Assembly: GCA_964491515.1 (NCBI GenBank)
Contig: CAZBGQ010000002.1
Location: 62,001-126,000, forward strand
Reading direction: 5' to 3'
DNA length: 64,000 bases
From: CAZBGQ01 sp964491515
GTDB taxonomy: Bacteria > Patescibacteriota > Gracilibacteria > UBA1369 > UBA12473
Shown: positions 33,542-43,800 of the stretch, piece after piece
Layout of the letters: every line of letters starts with the position of its first letter
Position numbering within the stretch: the stretch's first letter is position 1
Position numbers and translations under genes: made by a program
The notes under the pieces: generated by a model
What the model was told of the DNA's origin: nothing
Seen by the model: the letters and a program-made list of their open reading frames with translations, nothing else
Database searches by the model: none

Positions 33542-34843
33542 ATGCCCATGCTCGACCTCAACCTTTTTCGAACCAACCCTGCGGCCATTCAAGCCGATCT
33601 CAAAAAACGGAACATGGATCCATCCATGGTTGCTCAAGTCATTGAACTCGACGCTCGCAACCGAGAACTACTTCAGAAAGTAGAAGCTGCCCGTGCACTA
33701 AAAAACGAAGCTTCCGCCAAAATCGCCCAACTACAAGGCGATGAAAAACAAGCGGCCATTACTAAAATGAAACAAGTCGGGGAAACCGAAAAAACCGCAG
33801 CAGCAGAGCAACAAACTCTCGAACGTGAACTGTTCGAACTCCTCGCCCAAATTCCAAACATCACCCACGACTCCACCCCCGCAGGCAAAAGTGAAGAAGA
33901 AAATATCGTGGCCACCAAACACGGTGATCCCAAAACATTCGATTTCGAACCAAAAGACCATGTCGAACTCGGGACAGCCCTCGGCATCCTGAACATGGAA
34001 GACGCGGCCAAAATGTCCGGTGCTCGCTTCGCGTACCTTCTCGGAGAGGCCGCGCTCCTCGAATTCGCTCTCGTCCAATTCGTAATGCAAAAATTAGTCA
34101 GTAAAGGATTTACTCCGGTCGTTCCTCCAGTACTAGTCAAAGAAAAAGCCATGTATGCCACTGGATTTTTCCCTGCCGACCGCAACGAAGTTTATCACGT
34201 AAACCCCAAACAAAACGAAGACGACAAAGACAACGACGACCTCTACTTAGTTGGCACCTCAGAAGTCCCACTCACCATGCTCCACGCCGACAAAATCCTT
34301 GACGCCGACAAACTCCCCCTCCGTTATGTAGCATTCTCTTCTTGCTTCCGCCGTGAAGCCGGTTCATATGGGAAAGACACCCAGGGAATCATCCGTGTTC
34401 ATCAATTCGACAAACTAGAAATGTTCAGTTTTTGCCATCCCGACAAATCAGAAGAAGAACACGAGCTCATCCGCTCCATCGAAGAAGAAATCATGAGCGA
34501 ACTTGGCTTCGCCTACCAAGTCGTCAACATCTGTTCCGGAGACCTTGGCCATCCTGCCGCCAAAAAATACGACCTCGAAGCCTGGATCCCAACCCAAGGA
34601 AAATACCGCGAGCTCACCTCCTGCTCCAACTGCACCGACTACCAAGCCCGACGTGCCAAAATCCGCTACAAAAAAGAAGACGGGAAAAACGAATTTCTCC
34701 ACACACTCAACGGAACTGCCTGTGCCATCGGCCGCACCTTAGTCGCGATCATGGAAAACTATCAACAAGCCGACGGCTCCATCGAAATCCCTCACGTCCT
34801 TCAGCCATTCATGAATGGCGTGACAGTGATTAAAAAAAATTAA
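33542..34843 (+). CDS. serS: Seryl-tRNA synthetase
   Basis: The 433-residue class II enzyme has the N-terminal antiparallel coiled-coil arm (about 30-105) that contacts the long variable arm of tRNA-Ser. Motif 2 is around FSSCFRREAGSYGKDTQGII, and motif 3 is LNGTACAIGRTLVAIMENYQ. TSEVPLTMLHAD lies in the Ser/ATP pocket. It charges tRNA-Ser with serine. Two in-frame ATGs (33542 and 33548) are possible. A TATAAT at 33531-33536 is only 5 nt before the first, which suggests a leaderless or nearly leaderless mRNA, so the second ATG (MLDLNLF) may be the real start. Confidence 0.96.
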   Translation: MPMLDLNLFRTNPAAIQADLKKRNMDPSMVAQVIELDARNRELLQKVEAARALKNEASAKIAQLQGDEKQAAITKMKQVGETEKTAAAEQQTLERELFELLAQIPNITHDSTPAGKSEEENIVATKHGDPKTFDFEPKDHVELGTALGILNMEDAAKMSGARFAYLLGEAALLEFALVQFVMQKLVSKGFTPVVPPVLVKEKAMYATGFFPADRNEVYHVNPKQNEDDKDNDDLYLVGTSEVPLTMLHADKILDADKLPLRYVAFSSCFRREAGSYGKDTQGIIRVHQFDKLEMFSFCHPDKSEEEHELIRSIEEEIMSELGFAYQVVNICSGDLGHPAAKKYDLEAWIPTQGKYRELTSCSNCTDYQARRAKIRYKKEDGKNEFLHTLNGTACAIGRTLVAIMENYQQADGSIEIPHVLQPFMNGVTVIKKN

Positions 34844-34854
34844 TCCTCTTCCGC

Positions 34855-35601
34855 TTACCGCTCCACCCTAATTTCCAACGTTGGATACAGTCTTAGCAAA
34901 TCTGCAAGCCCACGATTTATCTGTTCCCGAATTCGAGCCGATGGCACCGTTGACTCAATCTCATTTGGCCTATAAACGATAGTCAAACCAAACGGTTTTC
35001 CTGGAATTTCACCAACAGAGGCAGAATCAAACATAAATCCAAACACTCTCATATTCTCATCCAAACAATGCTTTCTACGCATTACCCCCTCATCAATAGG
35101 GGCAGGTAATCCATTCACTCTAGGCATTTCAAACCGAATCTCACTCGCGTCAATAGGAATCTCAAAGTCCCTAATCATGTCATCAATCACAAGGTCCCTC
35201 AAAAAACTCCACAACCTCCCCTCTCGATCTAAATGCCGAATCTCTCCACGATCACGATACTCTGGCTCATGCAATCCGGCCGATGAAACCACCGAAATAG
35301 GCCCCTCTCCCTCCATATCCTCAGTCAAAAAATCCATAGCCACTCCAAAACCGACCGCCCCATTTGATGCACGAAACTCATCATCAAGCACCACTCCCAA
35401 CAACTGCAGCCTCCTTCGAGCCACACCAATATGACGAGCAAGTTCAATGTCACTCTGTGCAACACAAACTTCAACTCCATGAGGAGCATACATCTCAACC
35501 AGGCTACCTAAGGCACGCGACCCCAATCCTCTTCTCCCTAATAATTTTGATCGATGAACATCCCCAACAATCACCGCTCCTCGATTCCTTTCTCCACTCA
35601 T
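34855..35601 (-). CDS. Hypothetical protein
   Basis: The 248-residue soluble protein starts MSGERNRGAVIVGDVHRSKL and is rich in Arg and Glu with alternating strands and helices. Blocks include LGVVLDDEFRASNGAVGFGV, PISVVSSAGLHEPEYRDRGE and KPFGLTIVYRPNEI. I see no motif that defines a family. AGGA lies 6 nt upstream of the ATG, one of the few Shine-Dalgarno-like sites in the window. It is convergent with serS, 11 nt away. Confidence 0.6.
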   Translation of the reverse strand: MSGERNRGAVIVGDVHRSKLLGRRGLGSRALGSLVEMYAPHGVEVCVAQSDIELARHIGVARRRLQLLGVVLDDEFRASNGAVGFGVAMDFLTEDMEGEGPISVVSSAGLHEPEYRDRGEIRHLDREGRLWSFLRDLVIDDMIRDFEIPIDASEIRFEMPRVNGLPAPIDEGVMRRKHCLDENMRVFGFMFDSASVGEIPGKPFGLTIVYRPNEIESTVPSARIREQINRGLADLLRLYPTLEIRVER

Positions 35602-35676
35602 TATTTATCCTGTTTAAAGTTAAAAAAAAACCATAACGAAAGGTCAACATTATGTCAAACCCACACCCTGGCCCCC

Positions 35677-35704
35677 TTGATTTTCAACATAAATCAGGTA
35701 TAAT
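35677..35704 (+). promoter_or_regulatory. Promoter for the TIM-barrel protein
   Basis: TTGATT (35677-35682), 16 bp, TATAAT (35699-35704), 30 nt before the ATG. Confidence 0.6.
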
Positions 35705-35734
35705 AGTAAAAGCTATCAACTAATCTAGCCTCCC

Positions 35735-36478
35735 ATGAAACTCGCCCTTTCCACTGAATCGCTCAAAGGCTATGGCCTTCATCGAATCCTACGCTTCGCT
35801 AAAGAAGTAGGCTTTGACGGTGTTGGGCTCGCAATGGTAAACGGCAATTATGACAGCCTAGACATTGACTACATCAAGGAAATTTCCGATGCAGAAGGAG
35901 TTCCCATTCTATCTATCCAAACTCCAGCCAAGACATCTAAAACTAAAATTGAAGAAGCGATTAAAATGGCAAAAATATTAGGAACACGCATCATAGTGAT
36001 TCAACCTCCCAAAATTTTCGACCAAAAAATGGCCAAATGGCTCAAAACTGAAATTCCAAAAATTCGACAAAAAGAAAACATCTCAATAGCACTCGAGAAC
36101 GCTTCCACTAAAACCATGCTGGGATTCATTCCTGAACATGCAATGGCCAGCGTGAGTGATCTCAAAAAATTCAAACACGTCTCCTTAGACACCGCACGAG
36201 CCGGAGAGAAAAAAGCTGACCTCATGGACCTTTATGCAAAACTAAAACCTTACATGGTTCATGTTCATCTCTCTAATATTTATAGAGGGAAAGCATACGC
36301 CCCACCAGAAACCGGCAGTCTCCCCCTTGAAAAATTCCTCTCTCAACTCAAGACCGATGACTTTAAAGGAGTCCTCTCTATCAAAGTGACTCCAAAAAAC
36401 TTCCATGTCGGCCACAAAGATAAAATGGTACAAAGCCTCAAAGACAGTCTCGCCTATTGCCACAAATACACGGCATAG
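35735..36478 (+). CDS. Xylose isomerase-like TIM-barrel protein (sugar phosphate isomerase/epimerase family)
   Basis: The 247-residue protein fits the AP endonuclease 2/xylose isomerase-like barrel: GYGLHRILRFAKEVGFDGVG at the start, VPILSIQTP, ALENASTK (strand-end Glu), HVSLDTARAG (strand-end Asp), and YMVHVHLSN (metal His). These are the usual metal and substrate positions. The family contains isomerases, epimerases and endonucleases, so the reaction is open. It is monocistronic by its own promoter; an inverted repeat follows the stop. Confidence 0.78.
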   Translation: MKLALSTESLKGYGLHRILRFAKEVGFDGVGLAMVNGNYDSLDIDYIKEISDAEGVPILSIQTPAKTSKTKIEEAIKMAKILGTRIIVIQPPKIFDQKMAKWLKTEIPKIRQKENISIALENASTKTMLGFIPEHAMASVSDLKKFKHVSLDTARAGEKKADLMDLYAKLKPYMVHVHLSNIYRGKAYAPPETGSLPLEKFLSQLKTDDFKGVLSIKVTPKNFHVGHKDKMVQSLKDSLAYCHKYTA

Positions 36479-36524
36479 GCCAATTACCAAAAAAGATTAC
36501 TAGAAAATAAATCTAATTATTGGC
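36479..36524. repeat. Inverted repeat after the TIM-barrel gene
   Basis: GCCAAT (36479-36484) pairs with ATTGGC (36519-36524), and inside it AGATT pairs with AATCT. The A+T-rich stem-loop starts directly after the stop codon. It may end the transcript or protect its 3' end; there is no clear T-run. Confidence 0.4.
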
Positions 36525-36557
36525 AATAGAATTTTACGGGGGTGGCAGCATTTCCTT

Positions 36558-36585
36558 TTGACATAAGGTAGTCTGTGCGTAGAAT
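36558..36585 (+). promoter_or_regulatory. rpoB operon promoter
   Basis: TTGACA (36558-36563), 16 bp, TAGAAT (36580-36585). It leaves a leader of about 105 nt before the rpoB ATG. Confidence 0.7.
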
Positions 36586-36652
36586 AACAACGCGCTTTTC
36601 TTGTTCAACGGATGAGTAGAGGTGGTGAAAAGAAGCTAAGCATAGACAAATA

Positions 36653-36676
36653 AGGGGCCTACGCGCCCCTATCTTT
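36653..36676 (+). terminator. Hairpin in the rpoB leader, possible attenuator
   Basis: AGGGGC (36653-36658) pairs with GCCCCT (36665-36670), loop CTACGC, followed by ATCTTTT. It lies between the promoter and the rpoB ATG, so it could partly terminate transcription and set rpoBC level. Confidence 0.5.
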
Positions 36677-36697
36677 TATCCACTTTCTTCTTTATAC

Positions 36698-39600
36698 ATG
36701 ACTTCTAAATCGACAAAGTCCACTTCATCTAAAACAAAAACATCCACCAAAAAAACTAAAGGCGCTGACTCAAAAGCGTTTATTAATAGAGCTCGCACCT
36801 TTCTTTCAAGCAAGGCAGGTTTTGATATGCCAAACCTTATTGAAGTTCAAACAGACTCTTATCAAACCTTTCTAAACGAAGGTATCCGAGAATTACTAGA
36901 TGAAGTATCTCCAATTGTTGATTTCTCAGGAGAAAAAATGGAGCTTCATTTTCTAGAACATAAAATAGGAGAAGCTAAGCACGGCTCTAAAATTGCCAAA
37001 CAAAAGAACCTCACTTATGAAGCCCCTCTCAAAGTACATGTTCAGCTCATTAATAAGGAAACTGGAGAAATCAAAGAACAGGATGTCTTTCTTGGAGGTG
37101 TTCCACTCATGACTCCACAGGGAACCTTTATTGTGAACGGAATTGAACGTGTGGTCGTTAGTCAGATCGTTCGATCTCCTGGCGTATTCTTCTCTAAGAA
37201 TAGTGCTGCCCCACCTTATTGTAACGCTAAGATCATTCCTAAACGTGGAGCCTGGCTAGAAGTTGAAACCGACAAAAAAGGAATCATCACAGTAAAGATT
37301 GATCGCAAACGAAAAATCCCTATCACCAGTCTATTACGTGTATTCGGATATTCTAAGGACGAAGAAATTCTTAAACTATTTAAAGACGAAATCCAGGACG
37401 AAACACTCAACTACATCTTGCTCACTCTTGAAAAAGATCCAGCTAAAACCGTAGATGAAGCCTACAAATCAATCTACCGAAAAATTCGCCCAGGCGATCT
37501 CGCTACTCCAGAAAACGCTAAGGCACTCATTCAATCCATGTTCTTCGACTATCGAAAATACGACATGGGCTCAGTTGCTCGCTATAAACTAAATCGCCGT
37601 TTCGGACTTAAGCTAGCAAACAAAAAAAAATATCACACTTTCCAAGTCGACGATTTGATCTTGATCCTCAAGCATCTCATCCGACTCAACAATGGAGAGC
37701 TTCAACCAGACGACATCGATCATCTAAACAATCGTCGTGTTCGAACTGTAGGAGAACTCGTGGCCAACAAATTCCGAGTTGGACTCATGCGTACTGATCG
37801 TATTGCGAAAGATCGTATGACTGTCATGGACCTCGAAACTGTAACACCTACTGAACTTGTAAATTCACGTCCTATTACTGCAGCTCTTCGTGAATTCTTT
37901 GCAAGCTCTCAGCTATCTCAATTTATGGATCAAACCAATCCACTTTCTGAGCTATCACACAAACGACGACTATCTGCTATGGGGCCTGGAGGACTTTCAC
38001 GTGAACGTGCGTCATTTGATGTTCGTGATGTGCACTCCTCTCATTACGGTCGTATTTGTCCAATTGCTACACCGGAGGGACCAAATATTGGACTTGTGGT
38101 CCACTTGGCTACCTACGCCAAGCTCAACAAATACGGATTCATTGAAACTCCATTTCGAGCAGTCGCACACTCAATTGATCCAAAAGCAAAAAATATAGTA
38201 GGACACACACTAGATGGTGAGCTCAAAGATTCAAAAGGAAAAGCCCTCGCCAAATCTAGCACTGTGATCGATGAAGCATTGGCCAAGAAAATTTCAACTA
38301 GTGTTAAGGATGAAATCAAAGTTAAAGGTTACACAAGCAGCGATGTGAGTTATTTCGATGCTGAAGATGAACGAGACCTCATGATTGCTCAAGCTAACTC
38401 TAAACTTAATGAGTACGGAGAGTTTGAACACAATCGAGTCGCAGCCCGAACAAAAAACGAAGCGTCCATGGCTCACATGCGAGACATCACTCATATTGAT
38501 GTGGCACCTCAACAGATTATTTCACTCTCTACTTCCTTGATTCCCTTCCTAGAGCACGATGATAATACGCGTGCTTCTATGGGATCAAACATGCAACGAC
38601 AAGCCGTTCCACTACTTAAACCACACTGCCCATTAGTAGGAACCGGTATGGAAAAAATTGCCGCAGAAAGTTCCGGTCAAGTAATCGTAGCTGAAGGCAA
38701 TGGAATCGTTCAATCTATTGATGCAGATCAAATCACCGTTCTCTATAGCAACGGTAAAAAAACCATTTACGATCTCACAACCTACACTCGTTCTAATCAA
38801 GGTACTTGTTACCATCAACGAGCCGTAGCTGTTAAAGGACAATCCGTAAAGAAAGGAGACCTACTTGCCAACGGAACCTCCACCGACGAAGGTGAACTCG
38901 CATTGGGTCAAAACCTTCTCGTTGGATACATGACCTGGCAAGGATACAACTATGAAGATGCGGTCATCATTTCTAGCCGACTTGTTCGAAACGACAACTT
39001 CAGTTCCGTTCATATCGAAACGTTCACCATGGACGTACGAGACACGAAACTAGGACCCGAGATGGTCACTCCAGACATTCCTAATGTAGGAGAAGTTCGA
39101 CTCAAAGATCTTGATCAAGAAGGAATTGTACGCATCGGTGCCACCGTCCGAGACGGAGACATCCTAGTCGGGAAAATCACTCCAAAAGGAGAAACTGAAC
39201 TCACACCAGAAGAACGACTACTCCGAGCTATTTTCGGAGACAAAGCTCGTGACGTGAAAGACACGTCACTCAGACTCCCCGGCGGAGAGGGTGGAAAAGT
39301 TGTTAAACTTCAAATTTTCAGCCGAGACAATGGAGACGAACTACCAACCGGAGTAATTAAACAAATCCGTGTTAGCGTCGCTCAAACAAGAAAAATCTCA
39401 GTAGGAGATAAAGTTGCTGGACGCCATGGAAATAAAGGTGTGATTTCAATCATCGTTCCAGAAGAAGACATGCCACATCTACCCGACGGTACCTCACTCG
39501 ACATCATCTTAAATCCATTAGGTGTAGCCAGTCGTATGAATATCGGACAAATCCTTGAGACTCATCTTGGATGGGCCTGTGAAAAACTTGGAATCAAGAT

Positions 39601-40240
39601 CGCAAGCCCCGCTCTAAACGGAGTCAAAGCTGAGCAAATGGCCGAGCTACTAGCCAAAGCCGAACTTCCCTCCGAAGGGAAAATGCAACTTTTCGATGGC
39701 CGAACTGGAGAACCTTTTGACCAAAAAAGTACCGTAGGTATCACCTATATTCTCAAACTAAATCACCTAGTCGACGATAAAATTCACGCTCGTTCTGTTG
39801 GTCCGTACTCTCTAGTAACCCAGCAGCCGCTCGGAGGTAAGGCTCAACATGGTGGGCAGCGTTTCGGTGAAATGGAAGTATGGGCACTCGAAGCTTATGG
39901 AGCCGCGCACACACTTCAAGAAATGCTCACCATCAAATCAGATGATGTGTATGGTCGCGCCAAAGCATACGAATCCATCGTTAAAGGAGAACCAATTAGA
40001 AAACCTCGAACGCCTGAATCATTCAACGTGTTGGTCAAAGAGCTTCAAAGTCTTTGTCTCAACGTTGAACTATTAGAGACAGGAAAACGAGAAAAAGCAG
40101 AAGCAGACGATGAAGTACTTGAAGTACTCGAAGACGAAGCAGAAAGTGCCATTGCTCCTTCCTCTGAAGAAACGCCACTAGTGGACGATTCAAAAGAAGA
40201 AAAAGCTACAAAAGAGGAAAAAGTAGCAAAGGAAAGCTAG
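36698..40240 (+). CDS. rpoB: DNA-directed RNA polymerase subunit beta
   Basis: The 1180-residue protein covers the full RpoB core: RVVVSQIVRSPGVFF in the lobe, the rifampicin region with QLSQFMDQTNPLSELSHKRR (about 410-429) and LGPGGLSRERA-like AMGPGGLSRERA, GKITPKGETELTPEERLLRA, and KVAGRHGNKGVISIIVP. It also has LGGKAQHGGQRFGEMEVWAL at the C-terminal clamp. A Lys/Ser/Thr-rich tail (1-25) and an acidic end (about 1130-1180) are additions. The gene starts an operon whose second gene is ssb and third rpoC; rplJL are not upstream. Confidence 0.99.
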   Translation: MTSKSTKSTSSKTKTSTKKTKGADSKAFINRARTFLSSKAGFDMPNLIEVQTDSYQTFLNEGIRELLDEVSPIVDFSGEKMELHFLEHKIGEAKHGSKIAKQKNLTYEAPLKVHVQLINKETGEIKEQDVFLGGVPLMTPQGTFIVNGIERVVVSQIVRSPGVFFSKNSAAPPYCNAKIIPKRGAWLEVETDKKGIITVKIDRKRKIPITSLLRVFGYSKDEEILKLFKDEIQDETLNYILLTLEKDPAKTVDEAYKSIYRKIRPGDLATPENAKALIQSMFFDYRKYDMGSVARYKLNRRFGLKLANKKKYHTFQVDDLILILKHLIRLNNGELQPDDIDHLNNRRVRTVGELVANKFRVGLMRTDRIAKDRMTVMDLETVTPTELVNSRPITAALREFFASSQLSQFMDQTNPLSELSHKRRLSAMGPGGLSRERASFDVRDVHSSHYGRICPIATPEGPNIGLVVHLATYAKLNKYGFIETPFRAVAHSIDPKAKNIVGHTLDGELKDSKGKALAKSSTVIDEALAKKISTSVKDEIKVKGYTSSDVSYFDAEDERDLMIAQANSKLNEYGEFEHNRVAARTKNEASMAHMRDITHIDVAPQQIISLSTSLIPFLEHDDNTRASMGSNMQRQAVPLLKPHCPLVGTGMEKIAAESSGQVIVAEGNGIVQSIDADQITVLYSNGKKTIYDLTTYTRSNQGTCYHQRAVAVKGQSVKKGDLLANGTSTDEGELALGQNLLVGYMTWQGYNYEDAVIISSRLVRNDNFSSVHIETFTMDVRDTKLGPEMVTPDIPNVGEVRLKDLDQEGIVRIGATVRDGDILVGKITPKGETELTPEERLLRAIFGDKARDVKDTSLRLPGGEGGKVVKLQIFSRDNGDELPTGVIKQIRVSVAQTRKISVGDKVAGRHGNKGVISIIVPEEDMPHLPDGTSLDIILNPLGVASRMNIGQILETHLGWACEKLGIKIASPALNGVKAEQMAELLAKAELPSEGKMQLFDGRTGEPFDQKSTVGITYILKLNHLVDDKIHARSVGPYSLVTQQPLGGKAQHGGQRFGEMEVWALEAYGAAHTLQEMLTIKSDDVYGRAKAYESIVKGEPIRKPRTPESFNVLVKELQSLCLNVELLETGKREKAEADDEVLEVLEDEAESAIAPSSEETPLVDDSKEEKATKEEKVAKES

Positions 40241-40280
40241 TTCCTCTTTAATCACTCGATACTCTAATTAACCACTCATC

Positions 40281-40775
40281 ATGCGAAGCGTTAACAAAGT
40301 TATTCTCATCGGTAATGTGACTCGAAACCCAGAAACACGTCATACCCAAGGAGGCCAAGCGGTCTGTACTTTCGGGTTGGCCACTAATCGAGAATGGGTC
40401 ACCGCAGACGGACGGAAGAAGAATTCCGCAGAATACCACGAATTAGTTGCGTGGGCACAACTTGCCGACATCTGCCAAAAATACGTCAACAAAGGAAAGC
40501 TTCTCTACATTGAGGGCTACCTTAAAACACGTAGCTGGGACACCCCAGAAGGCATTCGAAAATTCAAAACTGAAGTCGTAGTAAAAGACATGATCATGCT
40601 TGAGAAAAAAAGTGATGATTCAGGTGAATACGTTCCCACTGGGGAAAAATTCTCAAGCGATAGCGACTACAGTATGAACGACTTAGGCAGCGTCGATGAA
40701 GAAACTTCAACCGAGAAAGATGATACTAGTAACGAACTAGACCAAAGCTTCCTAGATGATGAGCTAGGACTATAA
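40281..40775 (+). CDS. ssb: Single-stranded DNA-binding protein
   Basis: The 164-residue protein has an OB fold (residues 1-110: SVNKVILIGNVTRNPETRHT, YHELVAWAQLADICQKYVNK, GKLLYIEGYLKTRSW) and a disordered acidic tail. The tail ends DDELGL instead of the usual DDDIPF, so the partner-binding tip is altered. It coats single-stranded DNA in replication and repair. The gene lies between rpoB (40 nt upstream) and rpoC (41 nt downstream) on the same strand, an unusual place that would tie its expression to RNA polymerase. Confidence 0.95.
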   Translation: MRSVNKVILIGNVTRNPETRHTQGGQAVCTFGLATNREWVTADGRKKNSAEYHELVAWAQLADICQKYVNKGKLLYIEGYLKTRSWDTPEGIRKFKTEVVVKDMIMLEKKSDDSGEYVPTGEKFSSDSDYSMNDLGSVDEETSTEKDDTSNELDQSFLDDELGL

Positions 40776-40816
40776 CTCCAAAAAAACCACACACTATCAA
40801 CTAAAAAATTCCCCAC

Positions 40817-43800
40817 ATGTCTCAACAGAACAACAACAATAAAGCGCCTCTAGATTTCGATGGCATCGCGATCTCTATTTCTTCCCCCGAAGAAATCTTG
40901 TCGTGGTCTCACGGTGAAGTCAAAAAGCCAGAAACCATCAACTATCGCACACAGAAACCTGAACGTGATGGGCTGTTCTGTGAAAAAATATTTGGACCAA
41001 CTAAAAACTGGGAATGTTACTGTGGAAAATACAAAAGAATTCGCTACAAAGGAGTAATTTGTGAAAAATGTGGGGTAGAAGTTACCCGATCAATCGTACG
41101 TCGCGAACGTATGGCTCACATCAAGCTAGCAGTACCTGTTACTCATATTTGGTTCTTACGGTCTACTCCAAGTCGCATCGGACTATTACTCAATCTACCC
41201 GTAAAAACCATTGAACAAGTAGTTTACTTTGCTGCCTACATCGTCACATACGTAGATGAGAAAGCTAAAGAAGAAACATTCGAACAACTCAACGAAGAAT
41301 TCAAAACTTTCAAGCAAAAAATTCAAAAAGAATTCAAAGAAAAACTAGCAGAAGCTAAAGATAAAAAGTTACTCAAAGAAGTAGAAGACGAAATGGCCCT
41401 TCGAGTTGAAGAGCTCACCGCTCAACACAACACCGCCAAAGACGAACTCAATGAGATCGAATTTGGAGCTGTTCTCTCTGAACTTTCCTACAGAGACATG
41501 TCTATGAAATTTGGACATGCCTTCAAAGCTGGGACTGGAGGAGAAGCAATTCGAGAAGTAATCCAAAGCATGAATCTAGAAGAGCTCAAACTATCCCTAG
41601 AAGAACAACTCAAAAAAGCCAGTGGCCAAAAGCAAAAGAAACTAACCAAACGTCTCAAGTTTATTGGAAGCACACTCAAGGCTGGAATCAAGCCAGAATG
41701 GATGGTGCTCTCAATCCTTCCTATCATCCCGCCAGACCTACGACCGATGGTGCAATTGGACGGAGGACGTTTCGCTGCTTCAGATCTAAACGATCTTTAT
41801 CGCCGTGTTATCAACCGTAACAATCGCCTAAAACGCCTCATGTCTATTGGAGCTCCCGAAGTTATCTGCCGTAACGAAAAACGTATGCTTCAGGAAGCGG
41901 TGGATGCACTTCTAAACAACAGTGCACGTCAAAGCCGTACCGTATTCAACACAGGAGACAAACGAAAACTACGATCACTCTCCGACATGCTTAAAGGTAA
42001 GCAAGGACGTTTCCGTCAAAATCTACTTGGGAAACGTGTCGATTACTCTGGTCGTTCCGTTATTGTGGTAGGACCTAAACTTCAACTACATCAATGTGGA
42101 CTTCCTAAAGCCATGGCGCTCGAACTATTCAAACCATTTGTCATCGGACAGCTCATTCGAGACGGCTACGCTCACAACATCAAAAACGCAGAACGTTTAA
42201 TCATTGCAGGAAAACGTGAAGTATGGGATATCCTCGAACGCGTAACCAACGATCACTACGTACTATTGAATCGTGCCCCTACCCTTCATCGTTTGGGTAT
42301 TCAGGCCTTTCAACCCGTTCTAGTAGAAGGTAAAGCCATCAAAATCCATCCTCTTGTCTGTGCCGCCTTTAACGCTGATTTCGATGGAGATCAAATGGCT
42401 GTGCACGTGCCTCTTTCTAAGAGAGCTCAAGTAGAAGCTCATGACCTAATGAGTTCAGCTCGTAATCTTCTCAAACCTTCCTCCGGTGAACCCATCACAA
42501 GCCCAACGCAGGATATGGTACTTGGATGTTACTTCCTCACTCAAGCTCACGACGGGAAACACGGTGAAGGAATGACCTTTGTTGATGTCGGCGAAGCACT
42601 CCGTGCTTACGATCTTGGACATGTCCACCTTCAAGCTAAAATCAAAGCTCGTATAAACGGCGAAATTCTCGAAACCTCAGTGGGACGACTCATCTTCAAC
42701 GAACTACTACCTGAAGGAATTGACTACCAAAACGAAGCATTGAATAAAAAGAAATTAGCAAACCTCATTGCTCTTTCCTACAACCTTCATGGGATTGATG
42801 TGACCGCCAAACTATCTGATGCCATCAAGAAAACCGGATTCGAATACGCAACAAAATCCGGACTTTCAATCAGCGCCGCTGACATGGTCGTTCCTCAAAC
42901 TAAATACGCCATCGTTGACGACGCGTCCGATATGGTTAAAAAGATCAACAACCAATACTGGAAAGGATTGGTGACCAATCACGAACGACGACATCACACC
43001 ATCAAAGTATGGTCTGACGCAAAGTCAGCCATCACCAAAACCATGGTCAATAACTTTGACCGAGAAAACCACATTTTCTACATGGTCGACTCTGGAGCTC
43101 GTGGTAACTGGGGACAGGTCACTCAGCTATGTGGAATCAAGGGACTCGTAGCCAATCCAGCTGGTGAAACCATCGAACTTCCAATTAGGTCAAATCTGAA
43201 AGAAGGATTTACGATTTTGGAATACTTTATTGCGACCCATGGTGGACGTAAAGGTAAATCTGACACCGCACTTAAAACCGCTGAAGCTGGATACCTCACC
43301 CGTCGTTTGGTGGATGCCGTTCAAGATGTGGTCATTAAACAAAATGACTGTGGACGTAATGTTGAGTACATAATCTCAAAAGAAGAAAGCGAACGACTAG
43401 GGGAAGACTTTGGTCGCCGTATTGACGGACGTGTTCTTTCTAGCAAACTTGCCACTCCCGATGGGAAAAAAGTAATCGCAAAGAAAGGAGACATTATTGA
43501 TGATCAGACCATGAATAAGATCATCGAATTTAAAATCGATAAAGTGCCGATTCGAAGCATCCTAACCTGTGCCACTCGAAACGGAATCTGCCAAATGTGT
43601 TACGGACGTGATCTTGGGACCAATAAACCGGTTCAACTTGGAACCGCCATTGGAATTATTGCCGCACAAAGTATCGGTGAGCCAGGAACTCAGCTAACCA
43701 TGCGTACCTTCCACATGGGAGGTGTGGCGGAAGGAGCTGATATCACACAAGGTCTAACACGCGTTGAAGAACTATTTGAAGCTCGTCCGCCTAAAAGTGC

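Noticed and set aside
33673..34833. Overlapping ORFs on both strands in serS
   Set aside because: Composition-driven shadows; serS motifs continue through the whole region.
34829..34846. GATTAA/TTAATC palindrome at the end of serS as a terminator
   Set aside because: The stem is all A-T except one pair, and there is no T-run after it.
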